From Phycisphaerales bacterium (GTDB lineage Bacteria > Planctomycetota > Phycisphaerae > Phycisphaerales > UBA1924), in contig CANHCQ010000027.1 of assembly GCA_947459215.1 (NCBI GenBank), positions 1 to 48,418 on the forward strand: a DNA stretch of 48,418 nucleotides, written 5' to 3'. Position numbers and translations under genes: made by a program. Below are positions 19,016-26,291 of the stretch, piece by piece. The notes under the pieces are model-generated. The model saw only the letters and a list, made by a program, of their open reading frames with translations. It ran no database searches and was not told where the DNA came from. Within the stretch, counting starts at the first letter, position 1, and every line of letters begins with the position of its first letter.

Positions 19016-19393
19016 ATGACGCGGATCGATCCCAACGCCCTCCGACTCGCCGGCGCGTATCAGACGGCGGTGAGCCGCAAACCAGCGAGCCCGACCCCCT
19101 CGACCTCTTCGACACCCGTCGGGCAGTCCTTTGACTCGCTCCGCCGTGCCGACAGCGTGGTCGATCAGGTCGCGATCGCCCGCCCGGAGAAGCTCGCGGC
19201 GTCGGTCAGCAAGCTTTCGGCGGCGACGGTGGCGGGGTCCGCTGTGAAGACCATCGCGGTGACTGCGCCGGCCGCGCCCGCGGCTTCCACGTACACGGCC
19301 CGCGGAACGCTTTCGATGTATGGCCAGCCGGGCGAACGCAACACGGCGGCGACGGGCGTGGCGATTGGACGCGTGCTAGACGCGCAGGGCTAA
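19016..19393 (+). CDS. Small hypothetical protein
   Basis: The protein has 125 residues from the ATG at 19016; an in-frame ATG further upstream adds 18 residues with no support. I do not recognise it. The start is M-T-R-I-D-P-N-A-L-R-L-A-G-A-Y. The middle is Ala/Ser/Thr/Pro-rich and probably disordered. The end carries a more defined block, A-R-G-T-L-S-M-Y, N-T-A-A-T-G-V-A-I-G-R-V-L-D-A-Q-G. There is no signal peptide or membrane span. The codon pattern (GC at third positions) and the conserved-looking ends favour a real gene over a chance frame. Confidence 0.5.
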   Translation: MTRIDPNALRLAGAYQTAVSRKPASPTPSTSSTPVGQSFDSLRRADSVVDQVAIARPEKLAASVSKLSAATVAGSAVKTIAVTAPAAPAASTYTARGTLSMYGQPGERNTAATGVAIGRVLDAQG

Positions 19394-19480
19394 GTAGAGC
19401 TTCGTGCCGGCGTGGTGCGGGGCGGGCGTCCCATGTGACGAGTATGTCATCGGGACCCTTCGCGTGCGCGAAAGGGTTCG

Positions 19481-19954
19481 CTACTTGCCGTTCTGCATCG
19501 CCCCGAGCCGCACGTCTATGACGCGGCCGATGATGAGCGAGCAGTCGGCCTCGAGATCGACGCGGCGAACGACTTCACAGTCGATACCGACGGCGGCACG
19601 CTTCAGGATCGGCGACTGGCTCTGGAGCGATTCCCAGGGCGTGCAGTCGAACGGGTCCTGCTCGTGCGGGGCGTCGTCGCAGAACTTTCTCAGGCTGAAC
19701 TTGTCGTCGCGTTCGATGACGCTGATCGCGAAGGCACGGCTGTCGCGGATGAGCGGCTCGATCCAGTGACCCCGCCGCAGCGAGACGCAGACGAGAAGCG
19801 GGTCGTCGGCGACCACGGCTGCGGCGCGTGCGACCACTCCCGCGCGGACCCCCTCGAAGCCGGAGGCGATGACAAAGCATCCCGTCGGCAACTGGGAAAG
19901 GGCCGCCAGCGCGTCCGAGCGTCGACTCTCGGGAAGCGGGAGGTACTCAACCAC
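19481..19954 (-). CDS. Flavin reductase-like domain protein
   Basis: The product is 157 residues. L-S-Q-L-P-T-G-C-F-V-I-A-S (19-31) is the start of the FMN-binding split barrel, which usually reads x-x-x-x-P-x-G-V-x-V-V-T. D-D-P-L-L-V-C-V-S-L (about 50-59) and F-A-I-S-V-I-E (about 74-80) are the next conserved strands, where relatives have P-P-x-x-x-V-x-l and F-x-v-N-v-L. Such proteins bind FMN and either reduce flavin with NAD(P)H for a partner oxygenase or act as flavin-dependent redox proteins. No oxygenase is adjacent. It is cytoplasmic, and is transcribed divergently from mraZ. Confidence 0.75.
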   Translation of the reverse strand: MVEYLPLPESRRSDALAALSQLPTGCFVIASGFEGVRAGVVARAAAVVADDPLLVCVSLRRGHWIEPLIRDSRAFAISVIERDDKFSLRKFCDDAPHEQDPFDCTPWESLQSQSPILKRAAVGIDCEVVRRVDLEADCSLIIGRVIDVRLGAMQNGK

Positions 19955-20068
19955 GGTTCCTGCTTCGGCCAGCCGAAGGGGTAACCCGAGGGGACTTGGG
20001 AACTTGCGCCGTACTGGGACGTGGTCTCAGCACCGCGGTGCGGCGCAGGCCTTGCGCGAAGCGACGCG

Positions 20069-20107
20069 TTTTCCACACCTATCCACAAAGAGCACGACTT
20101 CTGCACA
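20069..20107. promoter_or_regulatory. Cluster of DnaA-box-like nonamers upstream of mraZ
   Basis: TTTTCCACA at 20069 fits the TTWTNCACA consensus exactly. CTATCCACA at 20079 and TTCTGCACA at 20099 each differ by one base. Their starts are spaced by 10 and 20 bases, the same face of the helix. They lie just ahead of the mraZ operator. This may be a DnaA-responsive promoter or chance; there is no AT-rich unwinding element, so it is not an obvious origin. Confidence 0.35.
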
Positions 20108-20120
20108 ATTTGCAGGTCTG

Positions 20121-20156
20121 GTGGGGCGAAGTGTTGCAAAGTGTCGAGAAGTGGGT
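20121..20156 (+). promoter_or_regulatory. mraZ operator: four GTG repeats at exact 10-base spacing
   Basis: GTGGGG, GTGTTG, GTGTCG and GTGGGT start at 20121, 20131, 20141 and 20151. The last three are preceded by AA, so they read AAGTGT, AAGTGT and AAGTGG. MraZ binds direct repeats of this type ahead of its own gene: TGGGN repeats in enterics and AAAGTGN repeats with 10-base period in mycoplasmas. The array sits 84 bases before the mraZ start, which fits autoregulation. Confidence 0.75.
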
Positions 20157-20239
20157 AATCTTCCCAAGTCGGAACGCGAGCGAGCGGGTCGCACGTTGCC
20201 GACGCGGGAACTCACCAAAGACATCGGTCGGGGGCTTCC

Positions 20240-20716
20240 TTGCTGTTTACCGGGCACGCTGAACTGACCATCGACGCGAAGCAGCGTCTGGCCATTCCGG
20301 CGAAGTACCGGGGGCAGTGGAACGAGTCCGAGCACGGCAAGGCATGGATCGTCGTGCCGTGGGCGGACGGGAAGCTCCTGAGGCTGTACCCCGAAGGCGT
20401 GTTTGAGCGGTTGAGCAACCTGCAGAACCAGGGACGCGAGACGCTCATGCCGGCTTCGGATCAGGCCTCGCTCGAAGCGGATTTCTTCTCGCTTGCGGAG
20501 CGGATCGAGCCGGATTCGGCAGGGCGACTCACCTTGCCGAAGCTGCACCTGGAGTTGGCGGAGATCCCGAGTGAGGTTGTGGTGATCGGTGTTCGCGATC
20601 GACTGGAAGTGAGAGGTCGTGCATGGATGCAGACTTTGAAGGAACGGTTCCAGAAGATGCCCACGCTGGCGGAGAGCCTGCCACGCTGGCGCGGCACGGA
20701 CGCCGTGAGGAGCTGA
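20240..20716 (+). CDS. mraZ: Transcriptional regulator MraZ
   Basis: The product is 158 residues and begins at TTG (L-F-T-G-H-A-E-L-T-I-D-A-K-Q-R-L-A-I-P-A-K-Y-R). The two SpoVT-AbrB-like half domains are visible: D-A-K-Q-R-L-A-I-P-A at 12-21 and D-S-A-G-R-L-T-L-P-K at about 92-101. MraZ normally opens the division and cell-wall (dcw) cluster and represses it. Here no rsmH, ftsL, ftsI or mur gene follows. The next 660 bases hold no gene and then comes an unrelated protein. The operator upstream is intact, so the regulator probably controls itself and distant targets. No other TTG, ATG or GTG gives a better N-terminus. Confidence 0.9.
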   Translation: MLFTGHAELTIDAKQRLAIPAKYRGQWNESEHGKAWIVVPWADGKLLRLYPEGVFERLSNLQNQGRETLMPASDQASLEADFFSLAERIEPDSAGRLTLPKLHLELAEIPSEVVVIGVRDRLEVRGRAWMQTLKERFQKMPTLAESLPRWRGTDAVRS

Positions 20717-21377
20717 AGAGCGCCGAGCCGCGGCGGATCAGCCCCTCTCAGTCGTCCGACGAGTTCGGGCGTCAGGAAGGCCGCGTCGGATGGGGTCGGA
20801 CGGCGTAAACCACGCCTTCGGCCAGGTTTGCTGACCCGTTTGGCCCGCGGTGTGCGAGGAGACTCGCCGCCTGGGATTCGGCCCCTCCCCACTGCATTCA
20901 AAGGCGGTGGATGGGGCAGACAAGCAAGTGATTGTTTTCAGCGCCGGATCCTCTCCGGCGCGGGGATCTGCGAAGGGAATTGCCTCGCGGCGCAAGGATG
21001 CGCCGGTCTCCACCCCCCGCGTCACCGAGAGGCCCCGACCAAGGACGGTCGGAACGGAGCCGAAGACAGGATCCACGCCGTGTTGTGCGAAAGCACGCCT
21101 CGGCACTTTCGGCGGAGAGTGCAGCGACCTCGCTCTGAGGCACGCGTGCTCCGCCAACAAGCAAGGCAGGACGTGTGTTTTCCGTCTGCCGCCAGGATGG
21201 TGCCTTCCCACCAGAGGTCACCACAAGGCGACGGGGCGTCCACTCCCACCACCACCAATCCCGTTGCCGAATACGACGCCGCCCCGGCCCACCACCGGGG
21301 CGGTGTTGCTTTTGCGGTGCCGGTTCGCCACGACGTGGCAGGATCCGCTCACCCAATACCATTGGCGAGGTGAAACC
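20717..21377. other. 661-base stretch without a recognised gene, rich in stem-loops
   Basis: Open frames here are long only because of GC content and do not resemble proteins. Several good hairpins lie close together on the plus strand. They include GCGCCGGATCCTCTCCGGCGC at about 20942-20962, GGCGCAAGGATGCGCC near 20991, CCGACCAAGGACGGTCGG near 21037, and GTGCGAAAGCAC near 21087 with a GAAA loop. I compared it by eye with RNase P, tmRNA, SRP and 6S RNA and found no defining motif. It may encode a structured RNA. Confidence 0.35.
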
Positions 21378-22385
21378 ATGACTGAGACGAGACCCAAACC
21401 CGAAGTCCGCGCCTTGACTGCCTTGACTGTCTTTGCGGCGTTCGCGGACGGCACGAAGTCCGACGCCGAACGGGCCAAGGTCCGCGAGATTGTCGAGGGA
21501 CTCGGGGACGCGAACACCTCCGAGGCGGTGCGGCGAGTGCTGCTGAAGCAGACGACGATCGGTGCGGAGGCAGCGGTCCTGACGCATGACGCGTGGCGTC
21601 AACTGGCCTGGGAGAGCGCCCTTGGTGTCTGCGAGGCAGACGGCAAGACGACACCGGAGGAACGCGCGTTTCTGCAGGAGTTGGCGCTCGCGCTCGGGCG
21701 GTCACCGACAGAGTCGCAACGGGAGATCGCTGAAGCAGACGCCATCGCGGATGGCATACAGGCGGATCCCGTCCTGCAGGCACCCCCACCGCTTCCGGTG
21801 CTGGCGAGCGCGGCGGCGGTCGGCGTTGGGGTCGCGGCCTCGGGAGTCGTGGATCCGCGCGACACGGAGACTGATTCGAGTGTTCTGCGCTACGCGATTC
21901 TCACCGCCGCCGTCGAACTGCTTCCGCAGAACCTCGCCACGCTCGCGATCATCCCGCTGCAGACGAAAATGGTCTACGCCATCGGTCGCTCCTACGGCCA
22001 TCCTCTCGGAGCGTCGTCGATCAAGGAGTTCCTTGCGACGATCGGCATCGGCGTCACCGCACAGATGGTCGAGCAGTACACGCGCAAGTTCCTCGGTCGC
22101 CTCGCGGGGAGCGTGCTGGGCAAAACCATCGGTGGCGTCGGGCGTTCGGCCGCGAACTGGGGAACCGGTCCGGTGCTGACGTTTGCGACGACGTACGCCA
22201 TCGGCATGGTCGCAAAGCAGTACTACCGCGGCGGACGTCAGGTCACTGCCATCGATCTCCGTTCGCTCTTTGAAAGCGAGTCGCGCCGCGCCAAGACGCT
22301 TTACGACCAGTACGAGCCCCAGGTCCGAGAGACCGCCGCGAAGACCAACCCGGCTGAACTCTTGCGCTCGCTCCGCGGAAACTGA
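21378..22385 (+). CDS. TerB-like / DUF697-like protein
   Basis: The protein has 335 residues from the ATG at 21378, preceded by GGCGAGG. Residues 9-110 resemble the TerB fold, a helical module with the repeated pattern A-D-G-x-x-x-x-x-E. It appears as F-A-D-G-T-K-S-D-A-E-R and, later, C-E-A-D-G-K-T-T-P-E-E-R. From about 160 a glycine-rich amphipathic or membrane-associated region follows (R-Y-A-I-L-T-A-A-V-E-L-L-P, then Q-T-K-M-V-Y-A-I-G-R-S-Y-G, then K-T-I-G-G-V-G). It matches the style of the DUF697/YcjF C-terminal domain, which pairs with membrane or GTPase functions. The role is unknown; stress or envelope sensing is plausible. No ter operon is nearby. Confidence 0.6.
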   Translation: MTETRPKPEVRALTALTVFAAFADGTKSDAERAKVREIVEGLGDANTSEAVRRVLLKQTTIGAEAAVLTHDAWRQLAWESALGVCEADGKTTPEERAFLQELALALGRSPTESQREIAEADAIADGIQADPVLQAPPPLPVLASAAAVGVGVAASGVVDPRDTETDSSVLRYAILTAAVELLPQNLATLAIIPLQTKMVYAIGRSYGHPLGASSIKEFLATIGIGVTAQMVEQYTRKFLGRLAGSVLGKTIGGVGRSAANWGTGPVLTFATTYAIGMVAKQYYRGGRQVTAIDLRSLFESESRRAKTLYDQYEPQVRETAAKTNPAELLRSLRGN

Positions 22386-22410
22386 GCCAGCGGCGTCGGT
22401 GCCGCGTGAA

Positions 22411-24030
22411 TCACACGCACAAGAGCGCGTTGTACGCCTCGGCGAAGAGCACGAAGTCGGCATCGTCCACGAATGTGTCTTGGTTTAGGTCGCCGGGACA
22501 GGACGGCGGGAGGCCGGGAATTCCCTCGGGGCAGAGCAGGTCGTTGTACGCGTTGGCGAACTGCACGAAGTCGGCGTCGTCGACCTGCAGGTCGCAGGTG
22601 AGATCGGCGGTGCAGAGGGCGACGCGGGCGACGCTGGTGTTGACCGTGCCGCAGGGGTTGGTGACGCCGACGACGACCTTGATGTCCTTGATCCACGACG
22701 GGGCGCGAGCGCCGGTGATGGTGATCTCGGGGCCTTCCCAGCCGGCGACCTCGAAGGTGAGGCCGGTGGTATCGGCGTACGTCGGGCCGGTGATGGGCTC
22801 GAAGACGCCGCTGTTGGGGGGCGATTCAACGCTCCACTGATACGTCACGTCGCCGGGGGCGTCGATCGTGGTGGCGAGCAGGGCGCTCGACGACGGCGCT
22901 GAACAGACGGCGGTGTTGATCGGGTCGGTCACGATCGTCGCGGTGCTGGGGCAGGGCAGGCCCTTGATGAGGAACGCTCGCGTCGCACCGTTGAAGGTGC
23001 CGGTGCCGGCGATGGCGGAGCCGTCGTTGGAGACGCCCCAGGCGTCGAGCAGGACCCAGCCGGTAAGGTTGCCGCCGAGCGATGTGAAGTAGGCTCCAAG
23101 GTCTTGAATCCCGGCGGTTGTGCTCCAGTATGCGGCGCGATACGTCACGAACGCGATCTTTGCCCGCCCTGTTACCACCTTGCCGTCGTAGTTCGTGCTG
23201 CGCGCGTACGAATCGGTCGAGCCGAGCGGCGTGCCCAGATTCTGCATCGCGCCGACCCATCGGAACATGCGGTCGCCGGTTGGGATCTGGCAATCGCCGA
23301 CGATGACGGCGTTGTTCTTGCTGATGCCGAACGCGCGCGAATCGGTCCCGCCCGGGAGGATCCCGAGATTCTGAATGATGTTCCCCGGCAGCCAGCGGCA
23401 CGCGCGGTATCCCGATCCGCTCCACGAACTGCCACCAACGATCGTTGATCCGTCAGAACTGATCCCGTACGCGGAGTTTCCTTGGAAACCTCCCGGCAGC
23501 GTCGGCAAAGCGACAAGCCCGCCTCCACCGGGATGGACCCAGCGCACGCCGTACGAGTTGCCGTCGGGCGCGTTGCTCCAGCCGACGACGATCGTTCCAT
23601 CGCCGCTGATTCCGGTTGCCAGGCCGAGCGTGCCCCCCGGGAGCAGCCCCAGGTTCTGCATGCCGCCCGAAACGGTCCAGCGAAAGAGCTTGTTGCCCCC
23701 ATTGCCGGCGATCGCCAGCCCCGCATGATCCATCGAGTTTCCCGCGGTCGTTGCGATCGACACCGGCGTTCCCAGATTTACAAGGCCGCCGGCGATGCTC
23801 CATCGGAAGGCGTAGTAGAACGTCTGGTTGTTGAAGATGTAGTCGCCGAACCCGGTGACGTACGTCGCGTCGTGGCTTACCGCCGCACCGTGCGATTCGG
23901 TGCCGCCGGGGAAGATGCCGAGGTTATAGATGACGGGTGCGGAATGGGAGAGCGCCGCCACGCTCATCGCGAGGCCACTGACGGCGATCCGTGCGATGTG
24001 ATTGCGAGCGGGCGACAGGCGCGTGGGCAT
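22411..24030 (-). CDS. Secreted HAF-repeat protein with dockerin-like EF-hand C-terminus
   Basis: The protein has 539 residues from the ATG at 24030 (GGAG six bases ahead). A signal peptide is followed by about six HAF repeats. They read like L-G-L-L-P-G-G-T-x-x-x-A-x-G-I-S-x-D-G-x-x-V-V-G, and together they probably form a beta-propeller-like domain (about 35-370). A shorter immunoglobulin-like segment follows (V-T-Y-Q-W-S-V). The last 75 residues are two EF-hand units, D-L-T-C-D-L-Q-V-D-D-A-D-F and D-L-N-Q-D-T-F-V-D-D-A-D-F. Each is followed by F-A-x-A-Y-N-x-L-L-C. The D-x-N-x-D-x-x-V-D-x-x-D-F pattern binds calcium in type I dockerins. Cys residues flank each unit. No cohesin gene is visible. 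Confidence 0.8.
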   Translation of the reverse strand: MPTRLSPARNHIARIAVSGLAMSVAALSHSAPVIYNLGIFPGGTESHGAAVSHDATYVTGFGDYIFNNQTFYYAFRWSIAGGLVNLGTPVSIATTAGNSMDHAGLAIAGNGGNKLFRWTVSGGMQNLGLLPGGTLGLATGISGDGTIVVGWSNAPDGNSYGVRWVHPGGGGLVALPTLPGGFQGNSAYGISSDGSTIVGGSSWSGSGYRACRWLPGNIIQNLGILPGGTDSRAFGISKNNAVIVGDCQIPTGDRMFRWVGAMQNLGTPLGSTDSYARSTNYDGKVVTGRAKIAFVTYRAAYWSTTAGIQDLGAYFTSLGGNLTGWVLLDAWGVSNDGSAIAGTGTFNGATRAFLIKGLPCPSTATIVTDPINTAVCSAPSSSALLATTIDAPGDVTYQWSVESPPNSGVFEPITGPTYADTTGLTFEVAGWEGPEITITGARAPSWIKDIKVVVGVTNPCGTVNTSVARVALCTADLTCDLQVDDADFVQFANAYNDLLCPEGIPGLPPSCPGDLNQDTFVDDADFVLFAEAYNALLCV

Positions 24031-24031
24031 G

Positions 24032-24062
24032 GTGATCTCCAGTGGTTTCCCAAGGAGATCAC
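24032..24062 (-). promoter_or_regulatory. Leader hairpin holding the HAF gene ribosome-binding site
   Basis: On the minus strand GTGATCTCC pairs perfectly with GGAGATCAC over nine bases, and an inner TGG-GAAA-CCA forms a GNRA-capped tip. The 3' arm contains the Shine-Dalgarno GGAG, six bases before the ATG. Folding would hide the ribosome-binding site. Confidence 0.55.
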
Positions 24063-24104
24063 GCACAACACCCAAACCTTGCAGCGGAAATCAGAAAGAT
24101 CTGC

Positions 24105-24908
24105 CTACGGGCAGAGCAGGTCGTTGTAGGCGACGGCGAAAAGCTGGAAATCGGCATCGTCGACGTAGCCATCCTTGTTGATGTCGCCGGTGCAGGTCTC
24201 GGGAAAGCTTGGGCAGATCAGTTCGTCGTAGGCGACGGCGAAGACCGAGAAGTCTGCATCATCGACGAGCAGGTCGGCGTTGAAGTCGGCCAGGCAAGGG
24301 CCGAAGTCGAACGTGACGGTGGCGCTCAGCGTTTCGGTGATGCTGAGAGAGCAGGGACCGCAGTTGGGCCCGCGGCCGTTCTCGATCCGCATCACCCACT
24401 CGCCGCGGTCGATCGGGATGATCGTCGAGCTCGCGGTGCGGCCGCTGAAGACCTCGCGCCCCGAGAACTTGTTCACCACGATCCACCATCCGTCGCCGGT
24501 GATGTCGGTGGTGAGGTGCATGTCGGCGTTGGCGGGTGTGTAGAACCGGACCTCGAACGCGAGCTTGGCCTCGGATCCGCCGAACGTGTCGCCGCTCGCG
24601 GAGATGAAGTTGTACATGGTCAGCTGGCACTCGATAGTCGCATCGGTGGCGGTGCTGTGCTGCACGGCCTGAGCGGTCGAATGCACCGAGCCGAAGGGGC
24701 TACTCGCCACCCGATCGGCAAGCGCGTTGCGGGTCCAGAAGCCGGAGGTGTAGTTCTGATCGGCGTCGTAGTCGCAGAAGGTACCGGCGTTGGTCGTGCC
24801 GCAGGCCCGCGCGTGCACGGAGCGGGCGACGTTGGTGACGGTGATCCCGGCGTGCGCGAGCAGCGACAGGCCGAGCAGCGGGAGAACGGCGGGAAGGGAA
24901 CGGAGCAT
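24105..24908 (-). CDS. Secreted protein with two dockerin-like EF-hand units
   Basis: The protein has 267 residues from the ATG at 24908 (AGGAGG six bases ahead). A signal peptide ends near A-H-A. The body to about residue 195 is an unrecognised beta-rich domain with A-C-G-T-T-N-A-G-T-F-C-D-Y-D and G-D-G-W-W-I-V-V-N-K-F-S-G-R-E. The end has two units, D-F-N-A-D-L-L-V-D-D-A-D-F and D-I-N-K-D-G-Y-V-D-D-A-D-F, each followed by F-A-V-A-Y-x-x-L-I/L-C. They align with the end of the neighbouring HAF protein, though the rest is unrelated. So the two genes share a C-terminal cassette, probably for calcium-dependent attachment or sorting. The codon pattern is like its neighbours. Confidence 0.75.
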   Translation of the reverse strand: MLRSLPAVLPLLGLSLLAHAGITVTNVARSVHARACGTTNAGTFCDYDADQNYTSGFWTRNALADRVASSPFGSVHSTAQAVQHSTATDATIECQLTMYNFISASGDTFGGSEAKLAFEVRFYTPANADMHLTTDITGDGWWIVVNKFSGREVFSGRTASSTIIPIDRGEWVMRIENGRGPNCGPCSLSITETLSATVTFDFGPCLADFNADLLVDDADFSVFAVAYDELICPSFPETCTGDINKDGYVDDADFQLFAVAYNDLLCP

Positions 24909-24918
24909 GTTGTGCCTC

Positions 24919-24950
24919 CTGAAGTTTGACCCCTGTGGGTCCAACTTCAG
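24919..24950 (-). promoter_or_regulatory. Leader hairpin abutting a ribosome-binding site
   Basis: On the minus strand CTGAAGTT-(mismatch)-GACCC faces GGGTC-AACTTCAG around a four-base loop, 13 pairs with one mismatch. The AGGAGG of the downstream secreted-protein gene (24915-24920) overlaps its 3' end by two bases. Folding could limit ribosome access or protect the 5' end of the mRNA. Confidence 0.5.
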
Positions 24951-25047
24951 TCTAAAGGCGAAGCGGCAATCGCTCGCATGCAGGATGTTCGCTCATGCGA
25001 ACGTGGTGCGAACTGTGCGACACGAGCGATACGGGCGACACGAGCGG

Positions 25048-26199
25048 TCAGCGCTCCCGCACCACGCCCTTGCCCTTCACGATCTCGCCGATCACGAAGA
25101 CCTTCTCGCCCAGCTTCTCGAGCTGTTCCTTGATGCTCTCGGCAAAGGCCTTGCGCACGATCACGCAGTAGCCGATGCCGAGGTTGAAGACCCGCTTCAT
25201 TTCTTCGTCGTCGATGTGGCCGTGCTGCTGCAGGAACGTGAAGACCGACGGCACGGGCCACGAGGAGCGATCAATCACAGCGTCGCAACCCTTGGGGATC
25301 GAGCGGACGAGGTTGTCGGCGAGGCCGCTGCCGGTGATGTGGGCCATGCCGCTGATGACGTTCTTGACGCGGTAGTTGCGTTGGAGCTTGACGATGTTGC
25401 CCGCGTAGATGCGGGTGGGCGTGAGCAGGACCTCGCCGAGAGTCTTCGGCGCGCCGTTCCCGTTCTTCTTCTTTGGCCCTTTGGCCCGTTGACCCTTTGG
25501 CGATTTCTCGTTCAGCTCCTCGTACACCTTCCCCAGATCCAGCCCCGCGTGCTTCACGACCTTCCGCACCAGCGAGTAGCCGTTGCTGTGGATGCCGGCG
25601 GAGGCGAGGCCCAGGACGACGTCGCCGGGTTTGACGCGGGTCGGGTTGATCGCTCGCTTGAGTTCGACGACGCCGACGCAGAAGCCGGCGAGGTCGAAAT
25701 CTCCCGCGGCGTACACATCGGGCATGTTGGCGGTCTCGCCGCCGAGGAGCGCGCAGCCGGACTGCTTGCAGCCCTCGGCGACGCCCTCGACCAACGCGGC
25801 GAGCATCTTCTTGTCCACCGTCGGCACGGCGATGTAATCCAGGAAGATCAGAGGCTCGGCACCCTGCACGATCAGGTCGTTCACGTTCATCGCGACCAGG
25901 TCGATGCCGACGGTGTTGTACACGCCCATCTCGGCGGCGAGCTTCACCTTCGTGCCCACGCCGTCGCAGCAGGCGACGAGCACCGGGTCTTTGTAGTTGC
26001 GGCTGAAGAGCCCCTTCTTGTAATCGAGCCGGAACAGGCCCGCAAAGCCGCCGGGGTTGGGAATGACCCGCGGCCCGAAGGTGCGGCGCATGGTGGACTC
26101 GAGCGACTCGGTGAACGAGTCCTTCTCGTTGATGTCGACGCCGGCGGAGGCGTAGGTGAGACCGTTGCGGCGCGAGCCGTTGGAGGAGTCGGCGGGCAT
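25048..26199 (-). CDS. purM: Phosphoribosylformylglycinamidine cyclo-ligase, with insertion
   Basis: The protein has 383 residues from the ATG at 26199. It converts FGAM to AIR with ATP in purine synthesis. Family motifs are present: Y-A-S-A-G-V-D-I (16-23), C-C-D-G-V-G-T-K (77-84), G-I-D-L-V-A-M-N-V-N-D (98-108), G-G-E-T-A-N-M-P (153-160), and L-T-P-T-R-I-Y (259-265). The usual length is about 345. Residues about 231-251 (K-S-P-K-G-Q-R-A-K-G-P-K-K-K-N-G-N-G-A) are extra, and basic. They fall between E-E-L-N and the T-L-G-E-V-L-L-T-P segment. The DNA of this insert has the heptad-like rhythm TTTGGCC, CTTTGGC, CCGTTGA, CCCTTTGG. Confidence 0.93.
   Translation of the reverse strand: MPADSSNGSRRNGLTYASAGVDINEKDSFTESLESTMRRTFGPRVIPNPGGFAGLFRLDYKKGLFSRNYKDPVLVACCDGVGTKVKLAAEMGVYNTVGIDLVAMNVNDLIVQGAEPLIFLDYIAVPTVDKKMLAALVEGVAEGCKQSGCALLGGETANMPDVYAAGDFDLAGFCVGVVELKRAINPTRVKPGDVVLGLASAGIHSNGYSLVRKVVKHAGLDLGKVYEELNEKSPKGQRAKGPKKKNGNGAPKTLGEVLLTPTRIYAGNIVKLQRNYRVKNVISGMAHITGSGLADNLVRSIPKGCDAVIDRSSWPVPSVFTFLQQHGHIDDEEMKRVFNLGIGYCVIVRKAFAESIKEQLEKLGEKVFVIGEIVKGKGVVRER
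25447..25509. repeat. purM: In-frame repeat-like insertion inside purM
   Basis: The plus strand reads TTTGGCCCTTTGGCC, then CGTTGACCCTTTGGCG, a run of near-heptads. The minus strand encodes a basic Lys/Gly/Pro loop that other PurM proteins lack. The DNA is similar in style to the heptads in gltX and at 17751-17802, though I see no exact long match. Confidence 0.4.
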
Positions 26200-26291
26200 G
26201 GGGGCAGGGTATCGGGGGAGAGGGAAGGACGCAGCGCACGGGTGACGCAGCGGCCAAGTGGCGGCGTACAGGGCGATCGCAAGCTCTCCAA

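Noticed and set aside
19450..19480. Terminator after the flavin reductase gene
   Set aside because: CCCTTTCGCG and CGCGAAGGG form a stem on the minus strand, but no T-run follows, so I do not call it.
20060..20110. Chromosome replication origin
   Set aside because: Only three DnaA-like sites, no AT-rich unwinding region, and no dnaA, dnaN or gyrB genes nearby.
20623..20808. A 61-codon frame overlapping the end of mraZ
   Set aside because: There is no ribosome-binding site, no motif, and most of it lies inside mraZ.
21090..21240. Possible SRP RNA or group II intron domain V
   Set aside because: AGCAAGGCAGGACGTGTGT and a GAAA-capped hairpin are superficially similar, but the SRP core GGAAG/AGCAGC and the domain V AGC...GTAC parts are missing, and no reverse transcriptase is near.
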